DNA of 64,000 nucleotides. Source: Thermoproteus uzoniensis 768-20 (lineage in GTDB: Archaea > Thermoproteota > Thermoprotei > Thermoproteales > Thermoproteaceae). This document shows positions 52,094 to 61,537 of this stretch, one piece after another. The first letter of the stretch is position 1. Each line of letters opens with the position of its first letter. Made by a program: the position numbers and the translations under genes. The DNA is taken from contig NC_015315.1 in assembly GCF_000193375.1 (NCBI RefSeq), forward strand, positions 62,001 through 126,000, given 5' to 3'. The notes under the pieces were generated by a model that worked only from the letters and a program-made list of their open reading frames with translations, was not told the origin of the DNA and ran no database searches.

Positions 52094-52606
52094 TTAGTAT
52101 CTGTACACGAGCACTCCTTTTCCTTTTGCGTATTTCTCTACGTCGTCTCCTATCCTGACGCCGGCGAGGATAGCCACTGCCGGCTTGCCGTAAGCCCCGC
52201 GGGCGGCCTCCGCCTTCCTAGCCACTGCGTCTACATCCCTCCTCCTCGGCCTCGTCTTAACCTCCACCACGTACACCGACCTATCCGTCTCCACGAGGAG
52301 ATCGACGTCTAGGCCGTCCACGCGGGCGTTGCGGCGCCGGGCCAGCACCCTCTCTCCGCGCCCCTCTACCTCAAGCCTTAAATCCTCCCACACGTAGCGA
52401 GAGAGAGTTGCCTCGGTTAGGGAGCCCACACTATCCTCGAGCGCGGACACGCGCTTATTTAGCTGTGTGAACCCGGCCTTGGTGTAGTCTGCCAGCGCCT
52501 TTAAAGCCTCGGCGACTGCCTTCATCTCCTCGCTACGGGCCTCCGCGAGGGCCTTCTTGACGGCCCTCTCCACAACCTCCTCAAGCGTCTTGAGATCCAC
52601 GGACAC
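52094..52606 (-). CDS. PD-(D/E)XK nuclease-like protein with short coiled coil
   Basis: A 170-residue protein. Residues 1-60 form a coiled coil (VERAVKKALAEARSEEM). The rest has LTEATLSRYVWEDL and VDGLDVDLLVETDRSVYVVE followed by VKTRP, clearly homologous to the C-terminal domain of the gene at 17795, with conserved D..D and ExK residues. It ends GVLVYRY, matching GVLVYMY there. GTG 52606 follows a minus-strand GTTTTTAAG box by 25 bases. Confidence 0.82.
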   Translation of the reverse strand: MSVDLKTLEEVVERAVKKALAEARSEEMKAVAEALKALADYTKAGFTQLNKRVSALEDSVGSLTEATLSRYVWEDLRLEVEGRGERVLARRRNARVDGLDVDLLVETDRSVYVVEVKTRPRRRDVDAVARKAEAARGAYGKPAVAILAGVRIGDDVEKYAKGKGVLVYRY

Positions 52607-52859
52607 GGAAATCGACGGCGCTATTTCTTAAAAACTTTTAGAAGTGCCCGCGCCTCCGCATGGGCCCCCCGCGCGCCTCTATGCAAAAGCCGCCCGCGGC
52701 GCGGACGGGCGCGTCCCGGAGCGTGCGGCCTCGGTTTTCGGCTCCCTCGCCTGCGTACTCCGGGCCGCCGAGAGGCCGGGAAGGGGGCCGCCTCTCCTGT
52801 CAGCTCTGTGGGGCCGCGGCGCCCGCGCAACGTTTATATTTATTGCCCCCAAATTGTAT

Positions 52860-53819
52860 ATGGCCAGGGTCTGGCTGATAGCCATCGCCGTCTTGGTCGT
52901 CGCCGCCTTGCTTGCGTTGCTCTACCTCCCCGCGTCTCTCCGCCAGTCTGCGCCCAGCGCCGCGACCGCAACAACCCCGCCTTCGGCCGCCTCCACCACG
53001 TCGACAGCCGCATCTGTCCAGACCTCCGCCGGGCAGACGTCGACGGAGTCCGCGACGGGGAGCTCCGCCGGGCAGACCTCCGCTAGCCCGCCGCCGAGCG
53101 CCTCCACAACTACCCAGACGGCCTCCTCCGCGACGTCGTCGGTCGCCCAGACCTCGGCCGTGCGTACCTCGACGGGCCCGCCGGCCCGGCCGCCTCTCTT
53201 CAACGGTAGCTACTTCGAGGCGAACTACACCGTGTCCATGAACGTCACCATGGGCTCTATCTCGGTGAGGCTTTGGGGGTGGCTTCTCCAGGGGGTGGGG
53301 CCTCTGGGCAACTACAGCATCTTTAACTTGACCGCGGTATTGCCGGGACGTGGCCCGGTGTCGGTGTCGTACACGGCCGTGGCCAAGGGGAACCTCACCT
53401 ACATTGTGGCTTGTTCCGGGGGGCGTTGCGTTGGGAGGACTGCGCCTGTCAACGAGACGGAGCCGTTCTCGGGCCTGTTTAGGGGAGCCGTGCGGGCGTC
53501 GGGGAACTGCACCTACCTCAACTACACGGGGGTTGAGCTCCGCGGCGCGGGCAACGCGAGCGCCGGCTCTATTCCCGGCCTGGCCGGCCTCCTGAACGGG
53601 ACGGGGAACTACACCGAGGAGATCTGCGAGGCCTACGGCGTGCCTCTGTCAGCGTACGTCGACTTGCGGATGGGGCTGAGCCTCTACAACGAGACCGTCG
53701 CCGTCGACGTGGCGCTCAGACTCTCCGCCGTGAGGGTCGGCCCCTACAGCCCCGAGCGGTATAGGCAGTTGCTGGAGGAGGCCGAGGCGGCCGTCGCCAA
53801 GTCGAGCGGGGGGTACTGA
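52860..53819 (+). CDS. Surface protein with Ser/Thr-rich stalk
   Basis: A 319-residue protein. An N-terminal hydrophobic anchor (WLIAIAVLVVAALLALLYL, residues 5-23) is followed by about 85 residues rich in Ser, Thr, Ala and Pro with recurring TSAGQTS-type units, then a beta-rich outer domain with many N-glycosylation sequons (NGS, NYT, NVT, NYS, NLT, NCT) and cysteine pairs. The stalk is the form of an O-glycosylated spacer lifting a domain through the S-layer (inference). ATG 52860 follows CGTTTATATTTA by about 24 bases. Confidence 0.8.
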   Translation: MARVWLIAIAVLVVAALLALLYLPASLRQSAPSAATATTPPSAASTTSTAASVQTSAGQTSTESATGSSAGQTSASPPPSASTTTQTASSATSSVAQTSAVRTSTGPPARPPLFNGSYFEANYTVSMNVTMGSISVRLWGWLLQGVGPLGNYSIFNLTAVLPGRGPVSVSYTAVAKGNLTYIVACSGGRCVGRTAPVNETEPFSGLFRGAVRASGNCTYLNYTGVELRGAGNASAGSIPGLAGLLNGTGNYTEEICEAYGVPLSAYVDLRMGLSLYNETVAVDVALRLSAVRVGPYSPERYRQLLEEAEAAVAKSSGGY

Positions 53820-53909
53820 CGCGGAGCCGGCGACGCGCAGAGCCAGCCGGCGGCAGGCCTTCTGCTGGACGCGCCCGTCGCGTTTATATTTACCTTTTGG
53901 GTGTTCTGA

Positions 53910-55124
53910 GTGCGGATAGACCCGTCGCTGTGTATTAGGTGTAGGGGGACCAAGATGCTCTGCGGCCTGCCCTACTGTCCGGTCTTGGTCAGGGCGAGGG
54001 TTAGGCAGTACGTGGAGGCCGTCGCCGGCAGGTCTTCGGTGGCGGGCTCCTCTCCGCCGAGCGTCTTCGTGGGGAGGGTCGGGTGGCCCCGCGTGAGGGT
54101 CTACCCCTCGGTGCCTCCCGTGGAGGGGGACACGTCTAGGCTTGAGGATCCCAGGGCGTGGCTGGAGATGAGCATCGAGGAGTTCTTGGCCTCCCGCCTG
54201 ATCTTGGCGCGCGGTTCGGTGGAGGTCGACGTGGGCTCCGCGAGGAGCCCCAGCCGCCTTCTCCAAGACGTGCAGCTCCTCTCCCTGTCGCCGCGGCCGG
54301 CGGAGGTCGAGCTGGAGCTCAAAAGGCCTCTGAGGCCCGAGCCTGTCCTGGACGAGCACGCGCCTCCCTTCGGCCCAGCCTCCCCTCTGCGCTCCCTCCG
54401 CCTCGGCTCGCTCCCGCCTCCCGAGAGGGCCGTGGAGAGGGCCTACAACGACCTCGACTACCCCGCGGGCGAGGCTGTGTGGGACCTCTACAGGTCGGGG
54501 ATCGACGTGCACCGGATATCGAGGATGCTGAGCGTGGGGGCTCTCGGCGTGGGCCGCCGGAGGAGGCTGGTGCCGACCCGCTGGAGCATCACGGCGGTGG
54601 ACAAACAGCTGTCCGACCGCCTGCTGGCCGAGGTTAGGAGGATGCCGGTCCTCGACCGCTATCTGGTCTACGTGAGGAGGACGCGCGGCAACGCCTTCGT
54701 GGGGCTCCTGGCGCCTAGGGGATTCATGTACGAGTGGGGCGAGGCTTGGTGGCCCGGCACTACTTGGAACTACTTCGGGGGCTCGCCGGAGGTCGAGGTG
54801 GACTGGGAGGGCCCCCAAGGGAGGACGACCTATCCGTCTATCGGCGGCTGCTACTACGCGGCGAGGCTGGCGGCGGCCGAGGCCCTGCGCGCCATGGGGA
54901 GGCAGGCGGCGGTGGTGTTGTGGCGCGAGATCTACCCCGGCTTCGACCTGCCCGTGGGGGTCTGGTTCGTGCGGGAGAACGTGAGGGCTCTATTCAGGGA
55001 GCGGCCCGAGAAGTTCGACGACCTCGGGGAGGCCTTGGCCTACATGGCCTCGCACCTCCGCCTGCCGCTCGACGTCTGGTACTCCAAGTCCCGCCTCGTG
55101 AAGATACTCAAGACGGCCCTCTAA
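53910..55124 (+). CDS. nre: Archaeal Nre family DNA-repair protein
   Basis: A 404-residue member of the archaeal Nre family, which is implicated in DNA damage response and in PCNA interaction in other archaea. The N-terminal zinc-binding motif CIRCRGTKMLCGLPYCP (about residues 8-24) is diagnostic. The middle includes FVGRVGWPRVRVYPS, and the C-terminal part FGGSPEVEVDWEGP and IYPGFDLPVGVWFVRE. No clear C-terminal PIP box. GTG 53910 follows GTTTATATTTACC by about 22 bases. The next gene starts after 29 bases. Confidence 0.9.
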   Translation: MRIDPSLCIRCRGTKMLCGLPYCPVLVRARVRQYVEAVAGRSSVAGSSPPSVFVGRVGWPRVRVYPSVPPVEGDTSRLEDPRAWLEMSIEEFLASRLILARGSVEVDVGSARSPSRLLQDVQLLSLSPRPAEVELELKRPLRPEPVLDEHAPPFGPASPLRSLRLGSLPPPERAVERAYNDLDYPAGEAVWDLYRSGIDVHRISRMLSVGALGVGRRRRLVPTRWSITAVDKQLSDRLLAEVRRMPVLDRYLVYVRRTRGNAFVGLLAPRGFMYEWGEAWWPGTTWNYFGGSPEVEVDWEGPQGRTTYPSIGGCYYAARLAAAEALRAMGRQAAVVLWREIYPGFDLPVGVWFVRENVRALFRERPEKFDDLGEALAYMASHLRLPLDVWYSKSRLVKILKTAL

Positions 55125-55153
55125 GCTTTAAAACCCATTACGCCATTTGTCGA

Positions 55154-56308
55154 GTGGATCTCAAGGGGATTACGCTCGTCTACGGCAGGCCTGGGACCGG
55201 CAAGACGACCTTCGCGGCGCATATAGCGGCCGAGAGGCTGAGGCGCGGGGAGAGGGTCCTCTGGGTGTCTTTCTACGAGGACAAGGACACGTTGGTCAAG
55301 AACGCGGCGGCTCTCGGCTACGACTTGAGCAAGGCCCATATATGGGACGCCGTCTTGGTCAAGGCGGAGGACGTCTTCAACTACGTCGTTGCGCTCGCCA
55401 CAGAGGAGGGGCCCTCTCTCCTCGTGATGGACTCCATCAGCCAACTGCAGGGCCTCGACGTGAGGGGCCACCTCACCAACGTCATGTACAGAGCCCTCAG
55501 ACCCACCGGCGTCGACATACTGCTGACGGCCGAGGAGGAGGGGGCGGACCCGCTCAGCTATATAGCCGACAACATAATCCACCTCGTCAGGAAGGTCTCC
55601 GAGCGGGGCATCCCGACCCGCTACATGGATTTCGAGAAGATGAGGGGGAGGCCGGCCGGCTTCATCAAGGCCTTCGAGATCGTCGAGGGCGTCGGCCTAG
55701 TCCTTCTGGACGAGCTCAAGCCGGCTAGGAGGAGGGCCGGCCAGCCGCTGGCCACCGACACCTGCATCGACACGCTGCTCGGGCCTCTGGAGCCGGGCTC
55801 CGTGACTGTCTTCGTCGCGCCGGCCACCACGTCCTATTTGAAGTTCTTGGCGAGGACTGCGGCGAACATATCCAAGCGCGGCGCGACAGTCCTCTTCGCG
55901 GCCAGAGGCGTCGATCCCCTCCGCTTCCACGCATACGTCGAGAGGCTGGGCGGGAAGGTCGTGGCGAAGAGGGTGGAGGTTAGGCCGGATAAGTACTGGT
56001 GGCTGACCTACGGCCTCTATAGGGCTATCGAGGAGGTGCGGCCCGACGTCCTCATCACCGACTGGCTCGACGTGGAGTTCTCCCTGCTCGGCCGAGACCT
56101 CGCCTTGGAGACCTTCAGGAGGAACTCGGCCCTTCTTAGGGACGCGGGCATACCGCTGATAGTCTCGGTGTCGGAGGAGAGGGGGCTTTCGGCCTACGCC
56201 GACAACGCCGCGGTGTTCTACGAGGAGGGCGGCGCCCTCTACGCCCGGCCTCTGAAGGTGTCGAGCTTCGAGGCGTCGGCGGATAGGTGTAGGGCGGAGC
56301 CTCCGTGA
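55154..56308 (+). CDS. RecA-superfamily (KaiC-like) ATPase
   Basis: A 384-residue protein with two KaiC-like halves. The first has Walker A YGRPGTGKTTFAAHIA near residue 10 and Walker B PSLLVMDSISQLQG near residue 95. The second (from about residue 200) starts LLGPLEPGSVTVFVAP, where the P-loop lysine is missing, so only the first half should bind ATP. GTG 55154 follows GCTTTAAAAC by about 24 bases. It overlaps the radical SAM gene by 4 bases and is downstream of the Nre gene; a shared DNA-repair role is plausible. Confidence 0.85.
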   Translation: MDLKGITLVYGRPGTGKTTFAAHIAAERLRRGERVLWVSFYEDKDTLVKNAAALGYDLSKAHIWDAVLVKAEDVFNYVVALATEEGPSLLVMDSISQLQGLDVRGHLTNVMYRALRPTGVDILLTAEEEGADPLSYIADNIIHLVRKVSERGIPTRYMDFEKMRGRPAGFIKAFEIVEGVGLVLLDELKPARRRAGQPLATDTCIDTLLGPLEPGSVTVFVAPATTSYLKFLARTAANISKRGATVLFAARGVDPLRFHAYVERLGGKVVAKRVEVRPDKYWWLTYGLYRAIEEVRPDVLITDWLDVEFSLLGRDLALETFRRNSALLRDAGIPLIVSVSEERGLSAYADNAAVFYEEGGALYARPLKVSSFEASADRCRAEPP

Positions 56309-57135
56309 GAGTCGTCGAGATAAGGACGTCGCGGGGCCTGGCCAGGTCGGGCCTCCCCGAGTACGACTACGCCCTAAACCCCTACCTCGGCTGCCTCCAC
56401 GGGTGCCGGTACTGCTACGCGAGGGACTTCACCAGGGGGGAGCCCGGCGATCTCTGGGGGGAGGTCGTCTACGTGAAGGTGAACCTCCCCGAGGTGTTGG
56501 CCCGCGAGGTCAATGCCTTAAGGCCGGGCGTCGTCGGAATATCCACCGTGACGGATCCCTACCAGCCGGTCGAGGCCAAGTACAGGCTGACGCGCCGGTC
56601 CCTCGAGATACTGCTCCCGGCTGGCTTCAAGGCGTCTATACAGACCAAGTCGACCTACGTCCTCAAGGACATGGACCTCCTGTTCGTCTACAGAGATAGG
56701 GTCGACGTCGGCGTGACCATCACCACCTTCCGCGAAGACGTCGCCCGCCTGTTGGAGCCCGGGGCGCCTCCGCCTAGGGCTAGGGCGCGCGCCCTCCACA
56801 TGTTGTCGGAGCTCGGCGTCAGGACCTGGATATTTCTAGGCCCCTTAATGCCCGGCGTCAACGACGGCGAGGGGGACTACGGGCCTATCCTCGACGTGGC
56901 GAGGAAGACGGGGAGCGAGGTGACTCTGGACAGATATAGGCCGCGGCCCGGGGCCGACTCCATGCTGGCCGCAGTCGGGGTCGAGGCGAGGCCGGGCCGA
57001 GGCTGGTGGGCCGAGAAGTCCCGCGAGATCAAGGCCAAATGCGCCGAGCTCGGCGTTGTCTGCAGAACGGCCGAGGAGGAGTGGAGGGCGGCTAGGGAGG
57101 CGAGGCGGGGGCGGGGCCTCGACGAGTTCCTATAG
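56305..57135 (+). CDS. Radical SAM protein, SplB-like
   Basis: A 276-residue radical SAM protein with the cluster motif LGCLHGCRYCYARDF (CxxxCxxC at about residues 31-38) preceded by ALNPY, the pattern of the spore photoproduct lyase-like/Rv2578c group. Then come STVTDPYQPVE and a TIM-barrel fold. Substrate unknown. Its GTG overlaps the upstream TGA as GTGA, so it is translated with the RecA-like ATPase. The 3' end overlaps the convergent HAD gene by 6 bases. Confidence 0.88.
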   Translation: MRVVEIRTSRGLARSGLPEYDYALNPYLGCLHGCRYCYARDFTRGEPGDLWGEVVYVKVNLPEVLAREVNALRPGVVGISTVTDPYQPVEAKYRLTRRSLEILLPAGFKASIQTKSTYVLKDMDLLFVYRDRVDVGVTITTFREDVARLLEPGAPPPRARARALHMLSELGVRTWIFLGPLMPGVNDGEGDYGPILDVARKTGSEVTLDRYRPRPGADSMLAAVGVEARPGRGWWAEKSREIKAKCAELGVVCRTAEEEWRAAREARRGRGLDEFL

Positions 57136-57840
57136 CCTCCTCTCGGGCCACCTCAAGGCGAACTGGAGCTGTGCGAGGGAGCCCAGCACGAGGTCCGGCC
57201 TCTGCTCCGGCGACCTCGGCTCGCTCTGCCTCCCTCTGCGGATTATGACGGTGTACATCCCCGCCTCCCTCGCGCCGGGGACGTCGGCGTATGCCTTATC
57301 CCCCACGTACACGGCCTGCCAGGGCCCGACCCCCAGCTTGGCCATGGCGAAGCTGAACGGCGTGGCGCTGGGCTTTGTGAAGCCCGTGTCCTCCCCCGCC
57401 ACGACGACCACGTCGAAGAGCTCTAGAGGGACTCCGCTCCTCCTCAGCCTCTCCCTCTTGAGCCCCGGCACGCCGTCGGTGTCCGTCACTATGCCCAGCT
57501 TCACTCTGCCCTTGAGGAAGTGGAGGAGGACCAGCGCGTCCTTGAAGGGACGCGAGGCCCGCAAGTATTCGGAGAAGTACATATCGGTGAGGGACGCGCC
57601 TATCTCCTCGTCGTAGAGCAGGCCGAGCCTCTTGAAGAGCTCCCGCCATCTCTCCTCCCGAGAGTATATCTGCCTCTCGTCCATCTCCTCGTCTATCTGG
57701 GCTATGAGGTCGGCCGTCTTGTGGAGCCTGACGCCGTACCTCTCGGTCAAGAACTTGGCGACTGCGAACTGCGCCCTCTTCTTGGCGTCGGAGTCGTCGA
57801 CCAGCGTGCCGTCGAAGTCGAACAACACGGCCTTGATCAC
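57130..57840 (-). CDS. HAD-superfamily phosphatase
   Basis: A 236-residue haloacid dehalogenase-like hydrolase. Motif I is LFDFDGTLVDD with nucleophile Asp8 and Asp10, motif II GIVTDTDG, motif III Lys in FTKPSATPF, and motif IV VGDKAYADVPGA. The helical cap between motifs I and II fits the phosphoglycolate phosphatase/Gph-like subfamily. Substrate unknown. Confidence 0.92.
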   Translation of the reverse strand: MIKAVLFDFDGTLVDDSDAKKRAQFAVAKFLTERYGVRLHKTADLIAQIDEEMDERQIYSREERWRELFKRLGLLYDEEIGASLTDMYFSEYLRASRPFKDALVLLHFLKGRVKLGIVTDTDGVPGLKRERLRRSGVPLELFDVVVVAGEDTGFTKPSATPFSFAMAKLGVGPWQAVYVGDKAYADVPGAREAGMYTVIIRRGRQSEPRSPEQRPDLVLGSLAQLQFALRWPERRL

Positions 57841-57952
57841 GGGGGATCCGCCACCGCGGAATAAAAAAGTTGGCCGCCGGCCGGCGGTGATACGTACTAC
57901 CGCCTGCGGCGCGCCGCATCAAGACTTATATATGCTCTTATCTTCTTACTTT

Positions 57953-58198
57953 GTGGAGAAGATACGTACAAGTATATATATCGACGCGTCTGTCTGGCGC
58001 CGTCTGAAGGAGGAGGCGGTGAGGGAGGGCTTGGACACCTCGGAGCTCCTCGAGAGGATACTGAGGGAGTACTTCGGCGAGGTGCAGGAGGCCGGGGAGG
58101 AGCTCGACTTCGAGCCTGTGGATCTGGGGGTGAAGGCGTCGAAGGTGGTTCGCGAGATGAGGGATGAGGCTGTGTCTAGACACCAGCGCGCTCGTTAA
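57953..58198 (+). CDS. vapB: VapB-like ribbon-helix-helix antitoxin
   Basis: An 81-residue protein with the ribbon TSIYIDASVWRRLKEEAVRE and second helix TSELLERILREYF, a typical RHH DNA-binding and toxin-neutralising antitoxin. GTG 57953 follows ACTTATATATG by about 25 bases. It overlaps the PIN-domain gene by 35 bases, so the pair is co-translated and probably autoregulated. Confidence 0.88.
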   Translation: MEKIRTSIYIDASVWRRLKEEAVREGLDTSELLERILREYFGEVQEAGEELDFEPVDLGVKASKVVREMRDEAVSRHQRAR

Positions 58199-58601
58199 GA
58201 GGTACGTGAAGGAGGAGGGCTCCGACGCGGTCAGGAGGTATTTCGTGGCGGCTTACGGCGGCGAGGCGACGCTAGTCCTGAACGCGTTCAACATAGGGGA
58301 GGCTCTTTCGGCTCTGCACAAGGCGGTCCGGAGGGCGGGCGCGCCGGAGCTATACCCGAGGCTCAAGAACAGGCTTTTGGGAGACGTCAAGAGGCTTACG
58401 AGGATAGGCTCCATGAAGGTAATTCCGCTGACCGTCTCGGCCGTGTTGGCCTCGGCGCCTTACGTGGAGCGCCACGGCCTCTACATAGCCGACGCCTTGC
58501 AGATAGCCACGGCGAAGGCGACCGCCTCGACGTTGGCGACAGGCGACGCCAAGCTGTGCGACGCGGCGAGGGCCGAGGGCCTCGACTGCGTGCTGGTCTG
58601 A
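58164..58601 (+). CDS. vapC: VapC-like PIN domain ribonuclease toxin
   Basis: A 145-residue PIN-domain RNase. Acidic metal-binding residues are in CLDTSALVKRY (Asp6), NIGEALSAL, YIADALQIA and TGDAKLCDAA. Full length. Partner of the RHH antitoxin at 57953. VapBC pairs are abundant in Thermoproteales and act in stress control or maintenance. Confidence 0.9.
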   Translation: MRLCLDTSALVKRYVKEEGSDAVRRYFVAAYGGEATLVLNAFNIGEALSALHKAVRRAGAPELYPRLKNRLLGDVKRLTRIGSMKVIPLTVSAVLASAPYVERHGLYIADALQIATAKATASTLATGDAKLCDAARAEGLDCVLV

Positions 58602-58647
58602 GCTCGGTATACAGAGTGCCTTTTTAACGGCCGTCTATCTAGGTGAC

Positions 58648-61536
58648 ATGTCGAACGATTGGGAGGCCAGGCTGGAGCCGCTGAGGAGGCGGACTTTTCT
58701 GGCCCTCGCGGCGTCCTTTAGGAATATCAAGAGGCTTCGGTGGGAGGCCGACGGGTCCCTCCAGGTGGAGGCCGGAGAGGGGGCCCTCCTCTTCTTCAAG
58801 GACAGGAAGGGCTCCGCGCTCGTGTTGCTGGACGGCAAGCCGTATTTCGGCCTCGACAACGCCCACCTCTACGCCCCGCTCCCCCCGGGCAGACACAGAG
58901 TCGAGCTGAGGATGACGCCGTACGCCGACTTCGGCCAGAGGGTGGGCGCGAATCCCGGCGCGCCTATCTACGCCGAGAGGGACGAGGAGGGGTTCAGGCT
59001 CTGGGCCTACGCAACCACCGCGTTGGAGCTGGCGGAGGCCCTCGGCCCCGGGAAGCAGGCGGAGGAGATACTCGACGTCGTGGACTCAGCCTTGAGGGGG
59101 CTGTTCCTCGGCGTGACGCCCGACCAGATAGAGGTGGCTCTGTTCTTCGACAAGCGGTACTCCTACCTCCTGGACTATCTGCCGGAGGGCTTCTCGCCCG
59201 AGGCGGCTGGGCTTAGGGAGACCAGGCCCGACTTCGGGAGAGCTCTCAAGGCCCTCCGGGAGGGGCTGGCCGAGTTGAGGAGGCGCTACGGCAAGAGCGG
59301 CGTCCTGGCGGCGTTCGGGCACGCCCATATAGACGCGGCGTGGCTTTGGAACTTCGACGAGACGAGGAGGAAGGTCGAGAGGACCTTCTCGACGGTCCTG
59401 ACCTTGATGTCGAGGCGGAGGTTCCGCTTCCTGCAGAGCAGCGCGCTCTACTACGAGTGGGCCGAGGAGGCGGGCTTGTTGGGCCCCATAAAGGACGCCG
59501 TAGGGGCGGGCCTCTGGGTGCTCGCCGGCGGCTACGTGGAGCCGGACACCAACGTAGTGGCGGGAGAGTCCTTGGCGAGGCATATGCTGTACTCCCAGAG
59601 GTACTTCCTCCAGAGGTTCGGCCGCCTCGCCGAGATACTCTGGCTCCCCGACACCTTCGGCTTCTCGGCGCAACTGCCCCAGATAGCCAGGCTGGCGGGC
59701 TTCAAGATCTTCGCGACCCACAAGGTGGCGTGGAACGACACCAATAGGTTCCCCTACAACGAGTTCTTCTGGGAGGCGCTCGACGGAACTGCCATACCTG
59801 CGGTGGCCTTCGGCTTCGGCAAAGGCGGCTACAACTCGGACTTCACCGCCAAGTCAGTACTGGAGCAGGCCAGGTCCTGGAACGGCGGGGGGCCCATCCT
59901 CTACTCCTTCGGGTGGGGGGACGGAGGCGGCGGGCCCACGGAGGAGATGCTGTACAGGGCCGAGGCGGTGGACGAGATGCCGATCCTGCCGTCGGTCCAG
60001 CTAGAGGGGCCCTACGAGCCCAAGCCCAAGGCGCGGTGGCGCGGCGAGCTGTACGTAGAGGTACACCGCGGGGTCTACACGTCCCACAGCAAGATGAAGC
60101 GGCTACACGCCGAGGCCGAGCGCTGGCTGAGAGAGGCGGAGCTCTGGAGCGCCGTGGCCGGCCTGGACTTCGACGCGAGGCCGTTGTGGAAGGTCGTGTT
60201 GAAGGACCAGTTCCACGACGTGCTTCCCGGCAGCGCCATCAACGACGTCTACAAAACCGTCTACGCGGAGCTCGAGGACATAATTGCGAGGGCCAAATCA
60301 CAGGCGGAGAGGGCGGCCGCGGTCCTCGCGGGCCCCGGCGGCGCGCCTATCGCGTTCAACTCGCTTCCGTGGAGGCGCCTCGAATACGTCCAGGCGCGAG
60401 TGGCCGGGTGCCAAGAGGCCGAGGACGGCTGCCTAGCGCCGGTCGAGCTCCCGCCTCTCGGCTACGCCGAGGTCAAGCCGGCAGACGTCGGCGATAGGGC
60501 AACCGCCGTCGCGGCCGGCGGGGACTTCGTCCTCGAGAACAAATATCTGAGGGTCGTCGTCGACGGCGCCACCGGGGCGTTCAAGTCCATATTCGACAAG
60601 GAGGCCGGCAGAGAGGCGCTGAGGGGCGAGGGGAACATTTTGGTGGCCCACGAGAACATCCCCGTCTGGGACGCCTGGGACGTGGAGCCGCGTTTCGAGG
60701 ACTCCGGCGTAAGGGCCGCCTTGGAGAAGGCCGAGGTGGTCGAGGCGGGGCCCTATAGGGCGTCGTTGCGCCTCGTCTTCAAGTTCCTCAAGTCGACAGT
60801 CGAGGAGAGGGTCAGGGTCTACGCCGGCAAGAGGCGCTTGGAGATAGTCGTGAGGACCTCGTTGCGCGATAGGGAGAGGCTGTTGAAGCTCTGGTTCCAC
60901 TTCGACCTAAACGCAGACAAGGCGGTCTTCGAAGTGCCTTTCGGCAACGTGGAGAGGCCCACGACGACTAACACCAGCTGGGACGTCGCGAGGTTCGAGG
61001 TCCCGTTCCTCCACTGGCTCGACATATCGGAGGCCGACTACGGCGTGGCGGTGTTCTCCGACTCGAAACACGGGGCGACCGTGAGGGGGGCGAGAGTCGG
61101 CATAAGCCTGGCCACCACGCCCATATTCCCCGACCCGCTCGCCGACGCCGAGGACAACGAGGCCGTGGTCGTCCTGGAGCCCCACTTGGGCGACTGGCGC
61201 GCCGCCTCGATCCCGAGAGAGGCCTACTCCGCCATATACCGCCCGTTCGTCGTCTCGGGGAGGGGCGGCTCGAGGTCTTTCGGAGAGCTACCGCAGGACA
61301 ACCTCTTGCTCGAGTCCGTCAAGAGGGCCGAGGACGGCGACGGCGTGGTCGTGAGGCTGTACGAGGCCTACAACAAGAGGGGGACCGGCGTCTTGAGGCT
61401 CTGGTTCAAGCCGTCGTCCGTCCGCTCCACGGACTTGTTGGAGCTGGGCGACGTGGCCAGGGAGCTGTCCGTCGACGGCGACTCCGTCCGCTTCTCCTAC
61501 AGGAACTACGAGATAGTAACACTTAAAATCAAGTGA
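58648..61536 (+). CDS. Alpha-mannosidase, glycoside hydrolase family 38
   Basis: Removes alpha-mannose residues; large cytoplasmic enzyme. The 962-residue protein has the zinc motif GHAHIDAAWLW (His225, Asp229) and the catalytic nucleophile Asp335 in WLPDTFGFS, then a His-containing FATHKVAWND and a long C-terminal beta domain. The N-terminal 200 residues are an accessory beta domain found in archaeal and bacterial GH38. ATG 58648 follows CTTTTTAACG by about 24 bases. NagA follows with no clear promoter between. Confidence 0.93.
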   Translation: MSNDWEARLEPLRRRTFLALAASFRNIKRLRWEADGSLQVEAGEGALLFFKDRKGSALVLLDGKPYFGLDNAHLYAPLPPGRHRVELRMTPYADFGQRVGANPGAPIYAERDEEGFRLWAYATTALELAEALGPGKQAEEILDVVDSALRGLFLGVTPDQIEVALFFDKRYSYLLDYLPEGFSPEAAGLRETRPDFGRALKALREGLAELRRRYGKSGVLAAFGHAHIDAAWLWNFDETRRKVERTFSTVLTLMSRRRFRFLQSSALYYEWAEEAGLLGPIKDAVGAGLWVLAGGYVEPDTNVVAGESLARHMLYSQRYFLQRFGRLAEILWLPDTFGFSAQLPQIARLAGFKIFATHKVAWNDTNRFPYNEFFWEALDGTAIPAVAFGFGKGGYNSDFTAKSVLEQARSWNGGGPILYSFGWGDGGGGPTEEMLYRAEAVDEMPILPSVQLEGPYEPKPKARWRGELYVEVHRGVYTSHSKMKRLHAEAERWLREAELWSAVAGLDFDARPLWKVVLKDQFHDVLPGSAINDVYKTVYAELEDIIARAKSQAERAAAVLAGPGGAPIAFNSLPWRRLEYVQARVAGCQEAEDGCLAPVELPPLGYAEVKPADVGDRATAVAAGGDFVLENKYLRVVVDGATGAFKSIFDKEAGREALRGEGNILVAHENIPVWDAWDVEPRFEDSGVRAALEKAEVVEAGPYRASLRLVFKFLKSTVEERVRVYAGKRRLEIVVRTSLRDRERLLKLWFHFDLNADKAVFEVPFGNVERPTTTNTSWDVARFEVPFLHWLDISEADYGVAVFSDSKHGATVRGARVGISLATTPIFPDPLADAEDNEAVVVLEPHLGDWRAASIPREAYSAIYRPFVVSGRGGSRSFGELPQDNLLLESVKRAEDGDGVVVRLYEAYNKRGTGVLRLWFKPSSVRSTDLLELGDVARELSVDGDSVRFSYRNYEIVTLKIK

Positions 61537-61537
61537 T

